From the NCBI RefSeq assembly GCF_003347635.1, contig NZ_QDFY01000008.1, positions 102,766 through 166,765 on the forward strand: DNA of 64,000 bases. The letters are read 5' to 3'. Origin of the DNA: Sphingosinicella terrae. GTDB taxonomy: Bacteria; Pseudomonadota; Alphaproteobacteria; Sphingomonadales; Sphingomonadaceae. The notes under the pieces were generated by a model, which had not been told where the DNA came from, made no database searches, and saw nothing but the letters and a program-made list of their open reading frames with translations. Every line of letters begins with the position of its first letter. Positions within the stretch are counted from its first letter, which is position 1. The translations under genes and the position numbers were made by a program. Below are positions 9,343-17,255 of this stretch, piece after piece.

Positions 9343-10149
9343 ATGTCCTACACCGATCAGGAATCGCCGTTCACCGCGCGCCGCATGGCGGCGGCATTGG
9401 GCGGCATCGTCATCATGTTCGTCATCGGCCTCGCCCTGCGGGCCGGCTCGTCGAATGATGGCGACGGCACCTTCCAGTCACTTCAGCGCCGTTCAACCAC
9501 GGTCGAACGGGCCGAGGCCGAGCTCGCTCGCGACGGCAGAAGCCGGGAGATGATGGCCGCGTTCAAGGCCAATTATCCACAGGAGTATGATCAGTTTCTC
9601 CGACGCGTGGTCGACGCGGTAAACCGGCGCGGGTCGGCTGCGGCGCGACAGGAAGCGTTCACCTTCATGGAGACTTTCGTCCGATCGAAGGTTCCGCACA
9701 TCGCCGAGGCGCCCGACGCCGACGTGAACCGGCTCGGCGATGCGCTGGTGGATTTCTCGGCCGCCCTCCGGGAGGCGGATATCTCGCTGTGCGCCCGCTT
9801 CCAGATGGGAGGCCTGACGGCCATGGACCGGCTCCCCGAAAGCGCCCTTCCCGCCATGTCGCGGCTGAACGTGGCCCAGTTCAGGGCAGCGCGGCAAGCG
9901 GAGAACGGCCGTCGGGTGCCGCGCACCGCGCTGAGCGATGCGGACGCCGAAGCCTGGTTCGCCCGGATCGAGACGATCGATCCGGAGAGTGCGCGCAGGA
10001 TCGCCGACGATCGCCTTCCCGCAGCGACGCCGCAGCAGCAATGCGATGCCGGCCTCGCCATCTACCAGGCCGCCATGGAATTGCCTCCGACGCGATCGGC
10101 CAACGTCGTCGCCGAGCTCATTCGACAAGCGTCGACGCCGCCGCGATAG
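9343..10149 (+). CDS. Hypothetical membrane-anchored protein (268 aa)
   Basis: No family recognised. A single N-terminal transmembrane segment (about residues 17-35, AALGGIVIMFVIGLALRAG) is followed by a ~230-residue, mostly helical, charged periplasmic or cytoplasmic domain (FKANYPQEYDQFLRRVVDAV, FVRSKVPHIAEAPDADVNRL) and three cysteine-poor repeats of helix-turn units. One Cys occurs in SLCARFQMG and one in QQQCDAGLAIYQA. GAAGGGGGGTCGA gives a strong ribosome binding site before ATG 9343. It is convergent with the thiolase gene, 29 bp away. Reads as a genuine gene from consistent codon bias. Confidence 0.7.
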   Translation: MSYTDQESPFTARRMAAALGGIVIMFVIGLALRAGSSNDGDGTFQSLQRRSTTVERAEAELARDGRSREMMAAFKANYPQEYDQFLRRVVDAVNRRGSAAARQEAFTFMETFVRSKVPHIAEAPDADVNRLGDALVDFSAALREADISLCARFQMGGLTAMDRLPESALPAMSRLNVAQFRAARQAENGRRVPRTALSDADAEAWFARIETIDPESARRIADDRLPAATPQQQCDAGLAIYQAAMELPPTRSANVVAELIRQASTPPR

Positions 10150-10178
10150 TCGAGGTTGCGGCGACCGATCCCGGCCGC

Positions 10179-11354
10179 TCAGGCGAGATTCTCGACGATG
10201 GTGACGTTGGCGATGCCGCCGCCCTCGCACATCGTCTGCAGGCCCCAGCGCTTGCCGCGCGCCTTGAGCGCATGGGTCAGGGTCGCCATCAGCTTGGCTC
10301 CGGAGGCGCCGAGCGGATGGCCCAGCGCGATGGCGCCGCCATTGACGTTGAGCCGGTCCGGATCGGCACCGCTTTCCTGCAGCCAGGCGAGCGGCACCGA
10401 GGCGAAGGCCTCGTTGACCTCGTAGAGATCGACGTCGCCGATCCTGAGGCCGCTGCGTTCGAGCGCGCGGCGGGTGGCGGGGATCGGCTCCTCGAGCATG
10501 ATGACCGGATCGCCCGCGGTGACGGTGAGATTGTGGATCCGCGCCAGCGGCGTCAGCCCGTGCGCCTTCAGCGCCGCCTCGCCGACGACGAGGACGCCGC
10601 TGGCGCCGTCGCAGATCTGGCTGGCATTGGCGGCGCTGATCCGCCCGCCCTCCTTGAGCAGCTTCACCGACGCGATTCCTTCCAGGGTGGCGTCGTAGCG
10701 AATGCCCTCGTCGCGATCGTGCAGCCGGGTCTCGCCATCCTCGCCGGTGACCGGCAGAGCGACGATCTCGTCGGCGAAGGCGCCGGCCTCGGTGGCAGCC
10801 GCGGCCTTGCGGTGACTCTCCAGCGCGAAGGCGTCCAGCGCCTCGCGGCGCAACTGATATTTCTCGGCCATCATCTCGGCGCCGATGAACTGGCTGAACA
10901 TCGGCACGCCGAACCGATCCTGCACGCTCTTCGGAAAAGGACCGCCGAGCCCGGCCTGCATCGCCAGGGTCACCGGCGATCCCATCGGCACCCGGGTCAT
11001 CGATTCGACCCCGGCGGCGATCACCATGTCCTGGGTACCGCTCATCACCGCCTGGGCGGCGAAGTGGATGGACTGCTGCGACGATCCGCATTGCCGGTCG
11101 ATGGTCACCGCGGGGACGCTGACCGGCAGCCGGCTCGCCAGCACGGCGTTGCGGCCGACATGGAAGCTCTGCTCGCCGACCTGGCCGACACAGCCCATGA
11201 TCACGTCGTCGACCGCCGCCGGATCGATGCCGGTGCGATCGACAAGGGCGTCCAGCACCGCGGCCGCCATATCGACGGGGTGCCAATCCTTGAGCGCCCC
11301 GCTTTTGCGCCCGCCGGCAGTGCGGACGGCGTCGACGATATAGGCTTCGGGCAT
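10179..11354 (-). CDS. Acetyl-CoA C-acyltransferase (thiolase II family)
   Basis: A 391-residue thiolase that cleaves 3-ketoacyl-CoA with CoA, or condenses two acyl-CoAs. All catalytic positions are visible: the acylated Cys in TIDRQCGSSQQS (~90), the His in GGAIALGHPLGASG (~348) and the second Cys in MCEGGGIANVT (~378). The VNEAFASV block (NEAF motif) is intact. Start ATG 11354 follows CCAGGAGCCCGCTT. An ACGT-containing inverted repeat 18-35 bases upstream suggests dedicated repression, as for fatty-acid or branched-chain acyl-CoA degradation genes. The GQVGEQSFHVGR stretch is typical of steroid/fatty-acid type thiolases; the exact substrate is unknown. Confidence 0.9.
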   Translation of the reverse strand: MPEAYIVDAVRTAGGRKSGALKDWHPVDMAAAVLDALVDRTGIDPAAVDDVIMGCVGQVGEQSFHVGRNAVLASRLPVSVPAVTIDRQCGSSQQSIHFAAQAVMSGTQDMVIAAGVESMTRVPMGSPVTLAMQAGLGGPFPKSVQDRFGVPMFSQFIGAEMMAEKYQLRREALDAFALESHRKAAAATEAGAFADEIVALPVTGEDGETRLHDRDEGIRYDATLEGIASVKLLKEGGRISAANASQICDGASGVLVVGEAALKAHGLTPLARIHNLTVTAGDPVIMLEEPIPATRRALERSGLRIGDVDLYEVNEAFASVPLAWLQESGADPDRLNVNGGAIALGHPLGASGAKLMATLTHALKARGKRWGLQTMCEGGGIANVTIVENLA

Positions 11355-11371
11355 AAGCGGGCTCCTGGCAG

Positions 11372-11389
11372 GTTCACGTTTACGTAAAC
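11372..11389. promoter_or_regulatory. Inverted-repeat operator upstream of the thiolase gene
   Basis: GTTCACGT (11372-11379) and ACGTAAAC (11382-11389) form an 18-bp dyad with seven of eight pairs matching around a TT spacer. Nested in it is a perfect 12-bp palindrome, GTTTACGTAAAC (11378-11389). The position 18-35 bases before the thiolase start fits a repressor site. The ACGT-N2-ACGT look resembles sites of regulators of acyl-CoA catabolism, but the cognate regulator is not in the neighbourhood. Confidence 0.55.
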
Positions 11390-11731
11390 TGTAGCCGCGC
11401 GACCTGCGCTCCGGAAGACCCGATCGCGCCATTTCGAGGCCAGCTTCCAAGGCCATCGCCAGTCGCCCTCAAGGCAGGAGCAGATGGCCGGCGACCCGTT
11501 TACCGACCATCCGCACGATGTCGGGGAAAGCCATTTCGGGCGTGAGACGACCGCGGCGGGCGTCGGCCTGCGCATGGCCGGCGGTGCGCTGCTTCGTCCA
11601 CATCGTCTTCCCGTTCCTGCGTGATCGCACCGGCAGAAGCACGATCGAGCGGCTCCGTCGCGATATCGATCGTCGCGTCGTCGCGCCGAACTCGGAACGT
11701 CACCCGAGATCCGACCGGAACGGCGGGCGAA
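11390..11731. other. Gene-poor gap, one weak small ORF
   Basis: This 340-bp stretch between the thiolase promoter and the next minus-strand gene has no convincing gene. One minus-strand frame of 44 codons (11469-11603, starting MWTKQRTAGHAQADARRGRL, with GGAACGGGAAG before its ATG) is the best candidate. Another minus frame through 11500-11730 contains a plausible beta-rich segment (VGSRVTFRVRRDDATIDIAT) without a good start. Either could be a decayed gene. Confidence 0.3.
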
Positions 11732-12103
11732 TCAGAAGCGGAAGCTGACTCCGACCGCGGCGATACCGCGGTCACGCGGACGCACCGCCGTCGGGTGCCG
11801 CTCGGACTCCATATTCGTGCGCATTCGGGCGTGGTCCGCGACCGAGAAGCGCCCGATGCCGATCTCGACATTGTGGTCGATCGGGAAGGCGGCGATGAGG
11901 CCGTTGCGGCGGCTCGGTGGCGGCAAGCGAAGATCGCCCTCGGGAGAGCGGAATTGGAGCCGCGAGCCAGACCGCGGGCTGGCGACCGTGCGTGGTTCGG
12001 AACCTTCGACGAGCGCGAAGCCCGAATGCTGTGCCGCGGCGGGCATGGCTGCCAGCAGCGCGAGCGAAAGCGGCAACGCCACGCGAAGATGGCGCATCGA
12101 CAT
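11732..12103 (-). CDS. Small secreted protein ending in an aromatic residue (possible outer-membrane protein)
   Basis: A 123-residue protein with a clear signal peptide (MSMRHLRVALPLSLALLAAM, cleavage after AAAQ). The mature part contains amphipathic strands (NGLIAAFPIDHNVEIGIGRF, then GIAAVGVSFRF) and ends in Phe, as outer-membrane beta-barrel proteins do for BAM recognition. It is too short for a full barrel on its own. GGGGTGACAAGG precedes the ATG at 12103. No family recognised. Upstream in the same direction there is no partner. A truncated porin-like protein is the main alternative. Confidence 0.55.
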   Translation of the reverse strand: MSMRHLRVALPLSLALLAAMPAAAQHSGFALVEGSEPRTVASPRSGSRLQFRSPEGDLRLPPPSRRNGLIAAFPIDHNVEIGIGRFSVADHARMRTNMESERHPTAVRPRDRGIAAVGVSFRF

Positions 12104-12338
12104 CCTTGTCACCCCTGTCGTCCCTGTTTGGCGGAACAGCGCCTGATCCAAGTCAAAGTTCCGCCCGTTCGGTCTCCGGAACGTTCACGGCGCGCCGGGC
12201 CGAAAGCTGCGTTCGACGAACCGCCGACGGTCGCTCGCTGCGCCGGAACGATGCCGCGGCGCGGCGGTTGGATTGGACGAGAGCCGATACGCCCTCTGCC
12301 GAAGGCCGTCAGGCTCCGTTCGTCACGAGGAGACAGTC

Positions 12339-12665
12339 ATGCGCGTATCCACCTTTGCCATCATGCTCGGCGCCGCCAGCCTTTCCCTCGGCGGCTGCGC
12401 CAGCAACCGCTATGGCTATAACGATAATCGCCAGCTCGAGCGCGCTGCGGCCGGGGCGGCCATCGGCGCAGCCGCCGGCGCCGCGGTCGGCGCGGCTACC
12501 GATCTCGAGATCGAGGAAGGGGCGGCGATCGGCGCCGTCGCCGGCGGCGTCATCGGCGCCGCTACGGCCAACGACCGGCGCTGGCACCGCGACAATCGCG
12601 GCTATTGCTATTATCTCGATCGCTACGACCGTCGCGTCTACGATTACGACCGGCGCAGCTGCTGA
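12339..12665 (+). CDS. Glycine-zipper lipoprotein
   Basis: A 108-residue envelope protein. The signal peptide ends in a lipobox (SLSLGGC, Cys ~20), so it is probably a lipoprotein. Two glycine-zipper stretches of the GxxxGxxxG type (AAAGAAIGAAAGAAVGAATD, then AAIGAVAGGVIGAAT) form a hairpin-like membrane segment as in the YMGG/glycine-zipper 2TM families. The C terminus is rich in Tyr, Asp and Arg (NRGYCYYLDRYDRRVYDYDR). GAGGAGACAGTC before the ATG fixes the start at 12339. Related proteins are often stress-induced envelope components; no specific role can be given. Confidence 0.8.
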   Translation: MRVSTFAIMLGAASLSLGGCASNRYGYNDNRQLERAAAGAAIGAAAGAAVGAATDLEIEEGAAIGAVAGGVIGAATANDRRWHRDNRGYCYYLDRYDRRVYDYDRRSC

Positions 12666-12683
12666 GGCCCGGCGCGCCTCGCG

Positions 12684-14282
12684 TCAGAGCTTCAGCTTCT
12701 TGCGGTCGGCGATGATCGCGCGGGCGGCGTTGTGGCCGGGTGCGCCGGTGACGCCGCCTCCCGGATGCGCGCCGGAGCCGCACAGATAGAGACCCTCGAG
12801 CGGCATCCGATAATCGGCATGACCGAGCATCGGCCGGTTCGAGAAGAGCTGGTCGAGCCCCATCTTGCCGTGGAAGATGTCGCCGCCGACGAGGCCGAAG
12901 CGACGCTCGAGATCGAGCGGCGAGAGCGCGAGCCGGCCCACCACGCTCGCGGCGAAACCCGGCGCGTATCGGTCGACATGGGCGATGATCGCGTCCGCCG
13001 CCTCGTCGCGCCGGGCATCCCATCCGCCGGGCACGTCATAGGGGAAATGCTGGCAGAAAAGGCTGGCGACATGGGCGCCGGCCGGCGCGAGGCTGTCGTC
13101 GAGGGTCGAGGGGATGAGCATCTCGACGATCGGCTCGCGCGAGAAGCCGTCGGTGCGCGCGCTCAGCCAGGCGCGGTCCATATAGTCGAGCGACGGCGCG
13201 ACGATGATTCCCGCGGTGAGATGGTCGCCGGGCTCGGGCCGGCTGGTGAAGCGCGGCAGCTGCGACAAAGCGACGTTCATCCGGAAGGTGGCCGACTCGC
13301 TCGCCCAAGCCTTCATGCGCCGCGACGCGTCGTCCGGGACAGCGCCTTCCGGCAACAGGCGGCCGAACAATAGCCGGGGATTGACCCCGGCCGCGACCGC
13401 GCGCGCGCGGTAGACGCCGCCCGCCGCGGCGGCGCCGACGGCGCGCGGGGCGCCGCGGACGGTTTCCACCATGATCTCGTCGACGGGGGAGTCGAGGACG
13501 ATCTCGACGCCGCGCTCGCGGCAGGCCTTCGCCATAGCCTGGGTGATCGCGCCCATGCCGCCGATCGCATGCCCCCACGCGCCCGCCACCCCCGCCGCCT
13601 CGCCGAAGACGTGGTGAAGGAGGACATAGGCACTGCCCGGCGCATAGGGGCTGGCATAATGGCCGACGACGCTGTCGAAGCCGAACAGGGCCTGGACCAG
13701 CTCATGGCTGAAATAGCGGTGCAGGATGTCGGCCGCCGACTTGGTGAAGAAGTCCGAGAGATGGCGCTGCCCTTCGAGGCCGAGCCGGTTGGCGCCGGCG
13801 CCGAGGCGCAGCAGCGAAGGCAGCTCGCCGAGGCCGCCGCCGGCATTGGGCGGCGCGCGCAGCAGCCATTCGCGCACGACGCCGACCACTTGCTCCAGCG
13901 CCGCGGCATAGGCGTCGTAATTCTCGGCATCGGCGGGGCTCAGCCGGGCGATTTCCCGCCGGGTCAGCCCCCCGCGGCCGGCGAGCAGATGCTCCGAACC
14001 CAAGGTCGGCAGGAAATTGTCGATCCCGCGCAGCACCACCTTGAGGCCGTGCTGGTAGAGCCGCATGTCGCGGATCACCTTGGGGTTGAGCAGCCCGACT
14101 GTGTAGCTCGCCGTCGAGTTGCGGAAGCCGGGATGGAATTCCTCCGTGACGGCCGCACCCCCCACCACCGAGCGCGCCTCGAGGACGGTCACCTTGTAGC
14201 CGCGCTCCGCCAGATAGAAGGCGCAGACGAGGCCGTTATGCCCACCGCCGACGATGAGGATGTCGCTGGAGTTCCCGCTCAT
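12684..14282 (-). CDS. FAD-dependent oxidoreductase, phytoene desaturase / PYROXD2-like
   Basis: A 532-residue flavoprotein. The N-terminal dinucleotide-binding motif is ILIVGGGHNGLVCAFYLAER, with the following VLEARSVVGGAA. The C-terminal FAD motif is GLYLCGSGAHPGGGVTGAPG. Central AWGHAIGGMGAITQAMA matches the phytoene-desaturase/PYROXD2 group. These enzymes oxidise long hydrophobic substrates, but there is no carotenoid gene cluster nearby, so a carotenoid role is not supported. The start at 14282 was taken because the Rossmann motif begins eight residues in; no clear ribosome binding site precedes it. The frame is open upstream through two other genes, which is a composition artefact. Confidence 0.82.
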   Translation of the reverse strand: MSGNSSDILIVGGGHNGLVCAFYLAERGYKVTVLEARSVVGGAAVTEEFHPGFRNSTASYTVGLLNPKVIRDMRLYQHGLKVVLRGIDNFLPTLGSEHLLAGRGGLTRREIARLSPADAENYDAYAAALEQVVGVVREWLLRAPPNAGGGLGELPSLLRLGAGANRLGLEGQRHLSDFFTKSAADILHRYFSHELVQALFGFDSVVGHYASPYAPGSAYVLLHHVFGEAAGVAGAWGHAIGGMGAITQAMAKACRERGVEIVLDSPVDEIMVETVRGAPRAVGAAAAGGVYRARAVAAGVNPRLLFGRLLPEGAVPDDASRRMKAWASESATFRMNVALSQLPRFTSRPEPGDHLTAGIIVAPSLDYMDRAWLSARTDGFSREPIVEMLIPSTLDDSLAPAGAHVASLFCQHFPYDVPGGWDARRDEAADAIIAHVDRYAPGFAASVVGRLALSPLDLERRFGLVGGDIFHGKMGLDQLFSNRPMLGHADYRMPLEGLYLCGSGAHPGGGVTGAPGHNAARAIIADRKKLKL

Positions 14283-14323
14283 GGCGGGGCTATAGAGGGA
14301 GGCCCGACCTTCAGCCAGCGCGT

Positions 14324-14728
14324 CTAGATGGATTGACGCCGTCCTCCCGATCCCTCGACGCTGAACGCTCCGGGCCCGGCCGCGACCAGATAGAGGAACA
14401 GGAAGCAATAGAGGATGGCGGCGTCGCCGCCGTTCGCGACCGGGAAGAAGCTCGCCGGGGCATGGAACATCCAGTAGGCGACCGCCATCTCGCCGGCGGC
14501 GATGAAGGCGGCGGGACGGGTGAACAGGCCGAGCATGATGAGCGTGCCGCCGACCAGCTCGATGATCGCGCCGATACCGAACAGGGTCAGCAGCTCCTGC
14601 TGGCCGGGTTCCGCTCCGGGCGGAAAACCGAACAGCTTGACGACGCCGTGGGCGAGGAAGAGCAGGCCGGCGACAATCCGGAGCAGGCCGAGCAGATGCG
14701 GCTGGTAGCGAGCGAACGAGTCGAACAT
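14324..14728 (-). CDS. DoxX family membrane protein
   Basis: A 134-residue inner-membrane protein with four predicted helices: LLGLLRIVAGLLFLAHGVVK, TLFGIGAIIELVGGTLIMLG, AAFIAAGEMAVAYWMFHAP and AILYCFLFLYLVAAG. The FLAHGVVKLFG, E-L-x-G-G and F-T-R-P-A-A-F motifs are those of DoxX. Family members are tied to thiosulfate:quinone oxidation in archaea and to oxidative-stress complexes in bacteria; the role here is open. CGAAAGGGAGGCCGCC before ATG 14728 is a strong ribosome binding site. It lies 41 bp upstream of the flavoprotein gene in the same direction, so the two may be co-transcribed. Confidence 0.82.
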   Translation of the reverse strand: MFDSFARYQPHLLGLLRIVAGLLFLAHGVVKLFGFPPGAEPGQQELLTLFGIGAIIELVGGTLIMLGLFTRPAAFIAAGEMAVAYWMFHAPASFFPVANGGDAAILYCFLFLYLVAAGPGAFSVEGSGGRRQSI

Positions 14729-14842
14729 GGCGGCCTCCCTTTCGTGACGGAGGCGTAGCGAACACGATTTGGCGCCGAGGGCAAGGGCCGATCGCCCGAC
14801 CTCCTGCGCGGTTCGAGTGCGCGGTTCGAGTGCGCGGCGCCG

Positions 14843-15457
14843 CTACCGCCTCAGATGGGCGTCGATGAGCCGGTCGGCTGACTGGATGAGAGCGGTTCCC
14901 GGCCCCTGCGACCCGAAGATGTGGTGGACCGAATAGGCGCCCTCGATGAGCAGGATGATGCCGTCGGCGAGGGTCTCCGGCTCGTCGATGCCCAATCTTC
15001 GGGTCATCCCGACCAGGCGCTCGCGCGCCTCGATCTTGCAGCTTTCCGCCACCTCTCGACCGGGATGCCCGCTCTCCGGAAACTCGACCGCCGTGTTCGA
15101 CATCGGGCAGCCGCGGAAGCCGGGCTGGCTCATCTTCGCCGCAAAATGGGCGACATAGGCGCGCAGCTGCGCGAGCGGATTGTCGCCGGCGGCGGCGAGC
15201 ACGTCCCCGAGCTGGTCGCCGGCCTCCTCGGCGTAGCTTTCGAGGCACGCGGCGACGAGATGATCCTTCGAATCGTAGCTTCGGTAGAGGCTCGGCTTGG
15301 TCACGCCGGCCTGGCAGACGATCTCGTCGACCCCGACCGCGCGGATGCCGCGTTGATAGAAGAGCTGTCGCGCCGTCTCGAAGATCCGTGTCGCCGCATT
15401 CTTGCGGCCTTCCCCGCAGCCCGTCCCGCAGGGAGCCGATGCCTCGCGCTTGCCCAT
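14843..15457 (-). CDS. TetR/AcrR family repressor, likely regulator of the divergent RND efflux operon
   Basis: A 204-residue repressor. The N-terminal DNA-binding domain (residues ~19-65) carries RIFETARQLFYQRGIRAVGV, then IVCQAGVTKPSLYRSYDSKD with the HTH recognition helix. The rest is a helical ligand-binding domain. GAGAGGAAAAAATCTTCTG precedes the ATG at 15457. It faces the efflux operon across 123 bp that hold a 51-bp inverted-repeat operator. By analogy with AcrR, NfxB and similar pairs it should repress the pump and itself, and be released by a pump substrate. Confidence 0.88.
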   Translation of the reverse strand: MGKREASAPCGTGCGEGRKNAATRIFETARQLFYQRGIRAVGVDEIVCQAGVTKPSLYRSYDSKDHLVAACLESYAEEAGDQLGDVLAAAGDNPLAQLRAYVAHFAAKMSQPGFRGCPMSNTAVEFPESGHPGREVAESCKIEARERLVGMTRRLGIDEPETLADGIILLIEGAYSVHHIFGSQGPGTALIQSADRLIDAHLRR

Positions 15458-15482
15458 CAGAAGATTTTTTCCTCTCCGGCTC

Positions 15483-15511
15483 TTGACGAAATGTTACTGA
15501 ACGGTACGTAT
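15483..15511 (+). promoter_or_regulatory. Candidate promoter of the RND efflux operon
   Basis: TTGACG at 15483-15488 with a 17-base spacer and ACGTAT at 15506-15511 fits a sigma-70-type promoter reading toward the efflux operon. The -10 and spacer lie inside the left arm of the operator, so repressor binding would block polymerase. The -10 is only a fair match. Confidence 0.4.
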
Positions 15512-15540
15512 CACAACAGCACGTACCGGTCAGTAACATT
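15490..15540. promoter_or_regulatory. Long inverted-repeat operator between tetR and the efflux operon
   Basis: The left arm AATGTTACTGAACGGTACGT (15490-15509) and right arm ACGTACCGGTCAGTAACATT (15521-15540) are reverse complements at 19 of 20 positions, separated by 11 bases. Each arm contains its own CGGTAC/ACCGGT core, so two repressor dimers could bind. Placement midway between the divergent start codons identifies it as the TetR-family operator. Confidence 0.75.
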
Positions 15541-15580
15541 TATTTGCGATCGGTGATGACGGATTTCAAGGAGAAAATCA

Positions 15581-15931
15581 ATGGCATACGCTGAAGCCGT
15601 TCTGCTGGGCGCCGATTCCGTCGCTGAGTCGGCCGAGTCGGCACGCTTCGAGCCGCTCGAGCTGCAAGTGATCGCGATCGCCGAGGCGGATCCGATCGCC
15701 AGCATCGGCGCGCCGACCCGCTTCTCCCGGTTCTTCGAGCGCTGGCTCGGGATCAGCCGGCCCAAGCCGCTCGCCAACGAGCGCCTGGAGGCGCTGCGCC
15801 GCTTCGCCGTCCTCGCCCGGGTCACCGGCGGCAGCCTGCCGGTCGACGAAGTCAGGCGCTTCCTCGCCGCCGGCTATTCGCTGCTTCAGGCGCGCGCGCT
15901 CCAGCGCCGCGCCGCTTCCTTCGCCCGTTGA
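15581..15931 (+). CDS. Hypothetical 116-aa protein leading the RND operon
   Basis: First gene after the operator, with TTTCAAGGAGAAAATCA as a strong ribosome binding site. The N-terminal half is acidic and low in complexity (AVLLGADSVAESAESARFEP, IAIAEADPIASIGAP). The C-terminal half is basic and helical (FFERWLGISRPKPLANERLE, VDEVRRFLAAGYSLLQARAL) and could bind nucleic acid or protein. It ends with TGA overlapping an alternative start of the adaptor gene, so it is co-expressed with the pump. No known family recognised. Consistent codon use supports a real gene. Its conservation at this position would show whether it is part of pump regulation. Confidence 0.6.
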   Translation: MAYAEAVLLGADSVAESAESARFEPLELQVIAIAEADPIASIGAPTRFSRFFERWLGISRPKPLANERLEALRRFAVLARVTGGSLPVDEVRRFLAAGYSLLQARALQRRAASFAR

Positions 15932-15942
15932 TGGAGGGCCTC

Positions 15943-17241
15943 ATGTATCACAGCTTCCCCAAGGACGAGCAAAGCCGGCCGCAAGCGGCCGGAAGCCCCG
16001 TTCCGCCGCCTGCGCCGGTCGAGCCCGCCGCGCCGCCGCCGCGACTTTCCCCTCGCACCAAGGGCGGCCTCGTCGCTCTCCTCGTCGGCGTCGCGGCGAT
16101 CGGCACCGCACAGCTCGTCGGCGGCGACGATGCCAAGGCGGATGCACCGCCGCCGCCGACGGTCACGGTCGCCCAGCCCCTCGCCCAGCAGGTCGTCGAA
16201 TATGACGATTATACCGGCCGGTTCGAGGCGAGCGAGGCAGTCGAGATCCGTCCGCGCGTGTCCGGACAATTGGTCGGAATCCATTTCCGCGACGGCGAGG
16301 TCGTCCGCCAGGGCCAATTGCTCTTCACCATCGATTCCAGGCCCTATGCCGCGGCGCTGGCCGAGGCGCGGGCGCGGCTGGCCGCCGCCCAATCCGCCCT
16401 CGCCCTCGCCCGCAGCGAGCATGCCCGCGCCGCCAGCCTGATCGACGACGAGGCGGTGTCGCGCGAGGAAGTGGAATCGCTGGAAGCGGCGGCCCGGACG
16501 GCGGCGGCTCAGCTCGCCGCCGCCCAGGCCGTCGTGCGCCAGCGCGAGCTCGACGTCGAGTTCACCCGCGTGCGCGCGCCGATCACCGGCCGCATCTCGG
16601 ATCGGCGAATCGACCGCGGCAATCTCGTCGCGGCCAACGAGACCGTGCTCACCAGCCTTCTCGCGCTCGATCCGATCCACTTCACCTTCGACGGTTCGGA
16701 GGCGCTCTTCCTGCGGTCGCAGCGCGAGCGCCAGAACGGCGCGGCGCCGGCGACGGAGGTCCAGATCCGCCTGCAGGACGAAGGGGACTATGCCTGGCGC
16801 GGGCGGATCGACTTCACCGACAACGCGATCGATCCGGGAGCTGGCACGATCCGGGCACGCGCCATCGTCGCCAATCCCGAATATTTCCTGGCCCCGGGAA
16901 TGTTCGGCAACATGCGGCTCGCCAATGGCGGTCCGCGCGATGCGCTGCTCGTGCCGGACGCGGCCGTCCAGACCGACCAGGCCCGAAAGATCGTGCTCGC
17001 CGTCGCGCCCGACGGCACGGTTGCCGCCCGCCCTGTCGAGATCGGCGCCCGCATCGGCACGCTGCGGGTCATCCGTTCCGGATTGAGGCCGACCGACCGG
17101 ATCGTCGTCGAGGGCGTCCAATATGCCCAGCCCGGCAGCCGGGTGAACGTCCGCGCGACCCGCATCGCTCCGCCGGCCGCGGCGCCGGCGCAGGCGGCGG
17201 CGCGGGCACCGGCCGCAGCCCAGGCCACCATCGCCTCCTGA
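15943..17241 (+). CDS. RND efflux periplasmic adaptor subunit (MexE/OqxA-like)
   Basis: A 432-residue membrane-fusion protein linking the inner-membrane pump to the outer-membrane channel. A Pro-rich cytoplasmic lead is followed by one transmembrane anchor (~GGLVALLVGVAAIGTAQLVG), then barrel-sandwich, alpha-hairpin and beta-barrel domains. Typical segments are EIRPRVSGQLVGIHFRDGE, VVRQGQLLFTIDSRPY, RVRAPITGRISDRRIDRGNL and ILVPDAAVQTD-like LLVPDAAVQTDQARKIVL. ATG 15943 follows GGAGGG; ATG 15931, overlapping the previous stop, is an alternative. It has no lipobox, so it is anchored by the helix rather than a lipid. Confidence 0.92.
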   Translation: MYHSFPKDEQSRPQAAGSPVPPPAPVEPAAPPPRLSPRTKGGLVALLVGVAAIGTAQLVGGDDAKADAPPPPTVTVAQPLAQQVVEYDDYTGRFEASEAVEIRPRVSGQLVGIHFRDGEVVRQGQLLFTIDSRPYAAALAEARARLAAAQSALALARSEHARAASLIDDEAVSREEVESLEAAARTAAAQLAAAQAVVRQRELDVEFTRVRAPITGRISDRRIDRGNLVAANETVLTSLLALDPIHFTFDGSEALFLRSQRERQNGAAPATEVQIRLQDEGDYAWRGRIDFTDNAIDPGAGTIRARAIVANPEYFLAPGMFGNMRLANGGPRDALLVPDAAVQTDQARKIVLAVAPDGTVAARPVEIGARIGTLRVIRSGLRPTDRIVVEGVQYAQPGSRVNVRATRIAPPAAAPAQAAARAPAAAQATIAS

Positions 17242-17255
17242 TCGAAAGCCAGACC

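Noticed and set aside
12684..15539. A single 951-codon open frame on the minus strand
   Set aside because: Only the part to 14282 matches a flavoprotein; the rest runs through the DoxX and TetR genes in a different frame and is open because of high GC.
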